This document shows, in pieces, positions 6,981 to 10,465 of a stretch of 10,465 bases of DNA. The notes below the pieces were generated by a model that worked only from the letters and a program-made list of their open reading frames with translations, ran no database searches and was not told the DNA's origin. Every line of letters starts with the position of its first letter. Position 1 is the first letter of the stretch. This DNA comes from Candidatus Latescibacterota bacterium (GTDB lineage: Bacteria > Latescibacterota > 4484-107 > B68-G9). The stretch covers positions 1 through 10,465 of the forward strand of contig DTXA01000351.1 in the NCBI GenBank assembly GCA_012962735.1. The letters run 5' to 3'. The position numbers were made by a program, and so were the translations under genes.

Positions 6981-7031
6981 GTCCCAAAAAGTTTTTCGCT
7001 TCGCTCGGATACTTTTTAGGGTCCCTTATAG
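6981..7031. repeat. Dispersed imperfect palindromic repeat, copy 4
   Basis: GTCCCAAAAAGT (6981-6992) and ACTTTTTAGGG (7011-7021) form a hairpin of about 10 bp with one bulged A and an 18-base loop containing TTCGCTTCGCTCGG. The right flank reads GTCCCTTATAG. It fills the gap between the PhaR-like stop and the ribosome site of the radical SAM gene, without interrupting either. Confidence 0.72.
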
Positions 7032-7044
7032 CAAAGGAGGTGCT

Positions 7045-8535
7045 ATGGCCGTCCTTACCATGGCACGGGTGCTTTCACACCCGAGGACTGCAGAGCTGGT
7101 GAGCACCTTAGTGGAGAACACCCTTGTGCGTAAGCTGATGGTAAAGGCCTTAGAGCACGAGGTGTATAAAAGGGCCATCGTAGATAACCCTGGAGACCGC
7201 CTGCACCGGGCGCAGGAAGATAAGTTCTACATGGTGCGCAGTATGATACTGGCCTTGGACCGTGCCTTCAGGGACAACCTCATCTCCCCCCAGATATGGG
7301 GGAAGATCTTCAAGGTATTCGTGGGGAACATCTTTGTGGGTGACACGGAGTGGCGAGATTCCTTCGTGGCCAGACACGGCCAGGGGTCCGCTCCTCCCGC
7401 CTTCCTGACCATCAGCCCGAGCAAGCGGTGCAACCTCCAGTGCGTGGGATGTTACGCTGGTAGTACCGCCGCCGACGCCGAGAAGCTGGAGTACGATATC
7501 GTCAGCCGGATCATCCAGGAGAAGACCGAGAAGTGGGCCTCCCACTTCACGGTGATCTCCGGCGGGGAGCCTCTTGTGTGGAGGAGCCAGGGCAAGGGGA
7601 TCCTGGACCTGGCGAGGAAACATCAGGACAACTACTTCCTCATGTACACCAACGGCACCCTTATAGACGAGAAGGTCGCCGAGGAGATGGCCGAGCTTGG
7701 CAACATCTCCCCAGCCATATCGGTGGAGGGGTTTCGCAAGGAGACCGAGGAGAGAAGGGGGAAGGGGGTGTACGAGCGGATCCTCAGGGCCTGCCGGAAC
7801 CTGCGCGAGGTGGGAGTGCCGTTCGGCATCTCGGTGACCGCAACTCGGTACAACGCGGACCTCGTCACCAGCGACGAGTTTATGGACTTCTACCTTTTGG
7901 AGCAGGGGGCGTTGTACGCCTGGATCTTCCAGTATATGCCCATAGGTCGGGGCTACACCTTAGATCTCTTGGTCACCCCCGAACAGCGACTCAGGATGTA
8001 CAGAAGGGAGCAACACCTCATCCGCGAGCGAGGGTTCTGGGTAGCTGACTTCTGGAACAGCGGCCCTGTGAGCGACGGATGTATATCCGCGGGCCGCACA
8101 GGAGGGTATCTCTATATAGAGTGGAACGGCAACATCACCCCCTGCGTGTTCTTCCCGTATGCGGTAGACAACATCAAGGACGTATACGCGAGGGGGGACG
8201 ATCTGGATTCGGTTCTGGACGCCCCCCTCTTCAAGGCCATACGTAGGTGGCAGAACGGATACTGCTACCTACGTTCCTCCGGGGAACGGATCGGCAACGA
8301 GGTCACCCCATGTCCCATCAGGGACCACTACCGGGTGGCCTATACCTTAATAAAGAAGTTCGGCGGCAGGCCTGTAGATAAGGACGCCGAAGAAGCGCTT
8401 CAAGATCCGGAGTACTTTCGTGGGATGATCGCCTATGACGAGAAGGTGAAGAAGCTGCTGGACAAGGTATGGGAGGAGGAATACCTCGCTCCGGAGCGGC
8501 GTAAGAAGAAAGTTATGGCCGAGGCTGCGGGGTAG
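7045..8535 (+). CDS. Radical SAM protein with SPASM-like C-terminal cysteines, function unknown
   Basis: The protein is a 496-residue predicted radical SAM enzyme that would use a [4Fe-4S] cluster to cleave S-adenosylmethionine. The cluster motif CNLQCVGC is at residues 129-136 (C129, C133, C136), and the SAM-binding GGEP is at 173-176 (VISGGEPLV). After the barrel, C346, C367, C407 and C423 are spaced like auxiliary-cluster ligands of SPASM/Twitch domains. The first ~115 residues are a helical, charged N-terminal extension not found in minimal radical SAM enzymes. The ATG follows AAAGGAGGTG, one of the strongest ribosome sites in the window. It sits downstream of the PhaR-like gene and may share its mRNA, with a repeat copy in the 68-base gap. 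No precursor peptide or partner enzyme is visible, so the substrate cannot be inferred. Family membership is certain; the reaction is unknown. Confidence 0.9.
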   Translation: MAVLTMARVLSHPRTAELVSTLVENTLVRKLMVKALEHEVYKRAIVDNPGDRLHRAQEDKFYMVRSMILALDRAFRDNLISPQIWGKIFKVFVGNIFVGDTEWRDSFVARHGQGSAPPAFLTISPSKRCNLQCVGCYAGSTAADAEKLEYDIVSRIIQEKTEKWASHFTVISGGEPLVWRSQGKGILDLARKHQDNYFLMYTNGTLIDEKVAEEMAELGNISPAISVEGFRKETEERRGKGVYERILRACRNLREVGVPFGISVTATRYNADLVTSDEFMDFYLLEQGALYAWIFQYMPIGRGYTLDLLVTPEQRLRMYRREQHLIRERGFWVADFWNSGPVSDGCISAGRTGGYLYIEWNGNITPCVFFPYAVDNIKDVYARGDDLDSVLDAPLFKAIRRWQNGYCYLRSSGERIGNEVTPCPIRDHYRVAYTLIKKFGGRPVDKDAEEALQDPEYFRGMIAYDEKVKKLLDKVWEEEYLAPERRKKKVMAEAAG

Positions 8536-8556
8536 GTTTCGGAGAATGCGGCATAT

Positions 8557-8596
8557 CGGCGGCGGTCAATTTCGACAGGCGGACCGCCGCCGTTTT
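8557..8596 (+). terminator. GC-rich hairpin with short T-run after the radical SAM gene
   Basis: CGGCGGCGGTC (8557-8567) and GACCGCCGCCG (8582-8592) are an exact 11-bp inverted repeat with a 14-base loop, followed by TTTT. It lies 21 bases past the radical SAM stop and could terminate that mRNA. The T-run is short, and the aptamer begins 4 bases later with no promoter between, so termination may be partial, or the element may protect an mRNA 3' end. Confidence 0.55.
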
Positions 8597-8599
8597 CGT

Positions 8600-8652
8600 C
8601 CAGCGATGGGGTCCGCCGGAAAGTTGCCCTTACGGGCTGATGACTCCTACCA
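8600..8652 (+). promoter_or_regulatory. Fluoride riboswitch aptamer (crcB motif)
   Basis: The sequence matches the crcB-motif RNA closely. P1 forms between 8600-8604 and 8615-8619 with one A-C mismatch. The loop GATGGGGTC contains 8608-8612 (GGGGT), which pairs with 8643-8647 (ACTCC) as the conserved pseudoknot. P3 is GCCC (8626-8629) with GGGC (8634-8637), followed by the conserved CTGATGACTCCTAC. From memory the layout parallels the crystallised Thermotoga petrophila riboswitch element by element. In known examples fluoride with magnesium stabilises the pseudoknot and turns on genes against fluoride toxicity. Here the pseudoknot strand is also the 5' arm of a terminator, giving a transcriptional ON switch. 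The downstream gene is an MFS transporter. Confidence 0.92.
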
Positions 8653-8679
8653 GGGCGTCCTCTTGGTAGGAGTTTTTTT
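8643..8679 (+). terminator. Intrinsic terminator, expression platform of the fluoride riboswitch
   Basis: ACTCCTACCA (8643-8652) and TGGTAGGAGT (8664-8673) form a perfect 10-bp stem with an 11-base loop, and the T-run spans 8673-8679. The 5' arm begins with the bases that close the riboswitch pseudoknot, so the ligand-bound aptamer and the terminator exclude each other. The MFS ribosome site and ATG follow immediately. Confidence 0.93.
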
Positions 8680-8694
8680 ACGAGAGGGGCTTGG

Positions 8695-9641
8695 ATGGTC
8701 AGGTCGCTTACGAGAGGCATAACTTGGAATGTATTGGCCTTAGGAGCTGTGAGTCTGCTCACGGATGTGAGCACGGAGATGTTCTACCCGGTCCTGCCGC
8801 TGTTCCTCACCTCGGTGCTCGGGGCCGGGGTGGGGTTCGTTGGGGTGGTGGAGGGAATAGCCGAGAGCACGGCAAGTCTGCTCAAGCTCTTCTCCGGATG
8901 GTTTTCGGACAGATTGAGGCGTAGGAAGGTCTTAGTCCTGGCCGGATATTCCCTCTCGGCCCTTACCCGCCCGATCTTCGCCCTCTCCACATCGGCGTGG
9001 CATGTCTTAGGAGCTCGCTTTGTGGACCGGGTGGGCAAGGGGACCCGCACCCGAGGGACGCTTTGATAGCCGACTCCACCCCGAATGGGTCTATGGGCAA
9101 GGCGTTCGGCCTGCACCGGGCGATGGACCACACAGGAGCGGTGATAGGGCCGCTTTTGGCCTTCCTGATACTTTCGCTCCGGCCCGAGGGATACAGACTC
9201 CTGTTTTGGTGCGCCGCGCTTCCGGCTGTTCTGAGCGTTTTGGTGCTGGTACTGTTCGTCTCGGAGAGGACGCCTTCGGAGGGAAGGAAAATTTCGATAA
9301 GCTTCGGGCACCTCGGGCGGAAGTTTAAGCTCTACCTTCTGATCGTCGCCATATTCACCTTGGGCAATTCCAGCGACGCGTTCCTCCTCCTCCGGGCGAG
9401 GCACATGGGCGTTCCAGCGACTTCGATACCCCTCCTCTGGGTGGCCCTGCACATCGTGAAGATGCTCACGTCCGTTCCCGGGGGTACCTGGTCGGACCGT
9501 GTGGGCCGAAGGCGGGTTATCGCGGTGGGTTGGGCGATATATGCCCTGATCTACCTGGGCTTCGCCCTCGCCTCCCGAGCCTGGCACATCTCGGGAAGGC
9601 CTTGTGGGGCTGGAAGGGAAATATCTGAGACGCTACAGTGA
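8695..9641 (+). pseudogene. MFS transporter gene, frameshifted and 3'-truncated, downstream of a fluoride riboswitch
   Basis: This encodes a major facilitator superfamily permease in two frames. The first frame (ATG 8695, AGAGGGG ribosome site) gives about 119 residues ending at DRVGKGTRT. A net frame change at about 9049-9053, in an ACCC run, then puts PRDALIADSTP and everything after it in another frame. The read-on protein in the original frame stops at 9064-9066. Across the break the protein is continuous with the family pattern DRxGKGxRTxPRDALIAD, so at least one base (or four) is missing. The second frame continues through HRAMDHTGAVIGPLLAF and WSDRVGRRRVIAVGW to about 9590 (ASRAWHI), then loses all MFS resemblance and stops at 9641. 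The roughly 300 recognisable residues, against about 400 expected, leave out about the last three membrane helices. It may be a decayed gene, a deletion junction or an assembly error. Substrate unknown; the riboswitch suggests a fluoride-related role. Confidence 0.8.
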
Positions 9642-9714
9642 AGTCCCCCCGGAGCTGGCCGAATACCTCTTCTTCCGGGCGTATGGGCTGGTCTGCCGTA
9701 CGAGGTGTCGGTAA
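9592..9714 (+). pseudogene. Unidentified C-terminal gene remnant fused to the MFS break
   Basis: After the MFS homology ends at about 9590, the third frame reads a plausible protein tail, beginning REGLVGLEGKYLRRYSEVPP, continuing ELAEYLFFRAYGLVCRTRCR, and stopping at 9712-9714. Its amino-acid composition looks like real coding sequence. No upstream portion with a ribosome site is present; a GTG at 9604 lacks one. The stop overlaps the GTG proposed for the next gene by 10 bases, as expected for adjacent genes in an operon. The best reading is the last ~40 codons of a gene whose 5' part was removed together with the MFS 3' end. The pattern faintly recalls the end of an aminoglycoside-phosphotransferase-like kinase, but this is a guess. 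Confidence 0.35.
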
Positions 9715-10465
9715 GACCTAAGATATACATATGCTACAGAGCAAAGGGCCCCGTAAATATGGACGGGAGGTTGGAAGAGGAGAGCTGGAGGAAGGCCCCT
9801 GTGGGGAAGTTCGGCTGGATAGACACGGGGGAGGAAGTCCCTTACCGCACCGAGGTGAGGATGCTTTGGGACGACGAAAACCTCTATTTCGGGTTCAGGT
9901 GCGAGGACCCGGACGTTTGGTCCGAGGACACAAGAAAGGACACCAGGGTCTGGGTGGAGGAGGATGTGGAGATATTCCTGGACCCGGACTGGGACGAGAG
10001 GAACTACTACGAGCTCGAGATAAACCCCAAGGGGACGGTGTACGACGTTATATGGACCGAACCTTTGGGAAGGTTTGATTGGATCGGGCTCGTGGAGTGG
10101 GACTTCGATGGTAGCTCGGCGGTTCGGGTGGAAGGAACCCTCAACGAGCACGACGATACCGACAGGGGTTGGACGGTCGAGGTGGCCATCCCCTGGGTGA
10201 GACTCTCGGACTTCGCAGGAGCCAAGGCCTGTCCTCCGGAGCCGGGAGACCAGTGGAGGGCGAACTTCTCGAGGGTGGAGAGGAATTTCTCGCCGAGAGG
10301 GCCGAGCAGGGATTGGACCTGGACCCCGCAGGTCGGATATTGGATCCATATGCCGAGGAGGTACGGATACGTCCAGTTCTCAGGGAAGGAGGTGGGGGAA
10401 GGGGACGAGTTCATCCCCCGGCCGGAGGTGGTCTGTTCTGGATACCGCGTAGAAGGTAGGTTGGC
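9705..10465 (+). CDS. Carbohydrate-binding family 9-like (CBM9-like) domain protein, 3' end outside window
   Basis: The visible 253 residues form a CBM9-like beta-sandwich domain. Hallmarks are YICYRAKGPVNMDGRL (residues 8-23) with ESWRKAPVG, the strand LWDDENLYFGFRCEDPD (54-70), and DVEIFLDPD with YYELEINPKGTVYD (87-115). Later come WTVEVAIPW and GDQWRANFSRVER, then WTWTPQ and a RYGYVQFS strand. Such proteins bind or sense carbohydrate. No signal peptide is seen from this start. I chose the GTG at 9705 because the conserved IYICYRA strand precedes the first ATG (9759) and the frame is closed by a stop at 9639. The ribosome site there is weak, and overlap with the preceding stop suggests translational coupling. 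If the region before 9705 is a deletion scar, the true N-terminus could differ. Domain call strong; start and substrate uncertain. Confidence 0.82.
   Translation, partial: MSVRPKIYICYRAKGPVNMDGRLEEESWRKAPVGKFGWIDTGEEVPYRTEVRMLWDDENLYFGFRCEDPDVWSEDTRKDTRVWVEEDVEIFLDPDWDERNYYELEINPKGTVYDVIWTEPLGRFDWIGLVEWDFDGSSAVRVEGTLNEHDDTDRGWTVEVAIPWVRLSDFAGAKACPPEPGDQWRANFSRVERNFSPRGPSRDWTWTPQVGYWIHMPRRYGYVQFSGKEVGEGDEFIPRPEVVCSGYRVEGRL

Noticed and set aside
1409..7031. The four repeats as a CRISPR array or an IS element
   Set aside because: Copies are kilobases apart with no regular spacers, and no transposase or cas gene is present.
6981..7031. Repeat copy 4 as a Rho-independent terminator of the PhaR-like gene
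   Set aside because: The stem is AT-rich, its T-run forms part of the stem, and no U-tract follows; the sequence is better explained as a member of the repeat family.
8784..9587. A long minus-strand open frame opposite the MFS gene
   Set aside because: It is rich in Arg/Pro/Glu/Gly with no family resemblance, while the plus strand carries clear MFS motifs; it is a high-GC shadow.
9633..10349. A long minus-strand open frame opposite the CBM9-like gene
   Set aside because: It is a shadow frame; the plus-strand translation has the conserved CBM9-like strands and the minus-strand one has no recognisable pattern.

Overview
The window reads as chromosomal DNA of a GC-rich, probably thermophilic, uncultivated bacterium. 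The thermophile guess rests on heavy use of AGG (Arg) and ATA (Ile) codons, many GTG/TTG starts and a tagaturonate epimerase best known from Thermotogales. The phylum cannot be fixed from this sequence. Coding density is high and Shine-Dalgarno sites are strong. All functional names below come from motif recognition, not from a search.

Layout. (1) Bases 1-1408, plus strand: the end of a DUF512-type radical SAM protein, overlapping a PlsY-family acyltransferase that lacks several residues normally needed for catalysis. (2) Bases 1405-6132, minus strand: a four-gene sugar-catabolism operon, transcribed uxaE, galK, a TIM-barrel sugar isomerase/epimerase, then a Gfo/Idh/MocA dehydrogenase. It starts from a clear sigma-70-like promoter (6185-6213) and ends head-to-head with plsY in a 4-base overlap. 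It looks built for galacturonate/galactose-type (pectin-derived) sugars. (3) Bases 6335-8535, plus strand: a divergent promoter with a palindrome next to it, a PhaR-like regulator with a phasin-like coiled-coil tail, and a radical SAM/SPASM-like protein of unknown function. (4) Bases 8557-8679: a GC-rich hairpin, then a fluoride (crcB-motif) riboswitch whose pseudoknot strand is also the 5' arm of an intrinsic terminator. (5) Bases 8695-9641: the gene under that switch, an MFS transporter broken by a frameshift and cut off near its ninth membrane segment. (6) Bases 9592-10465: an unidentified C-terminal remnant and a carbohydrate-binding-family-9-like protein that runs off the end.

Two observations stand out. 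The first is a fluoride riboswitch upstream of an MFS transporter instead of the usual CrcB or CLC-F channel. The second is a dispersed, imperfectly palindromic repeat in four copies. Two copies sit in spacers (one between the divergent promoters). The other two lie across gene ends and supply the last codons and the stop codons of galK and the Gfo/Idh gene.
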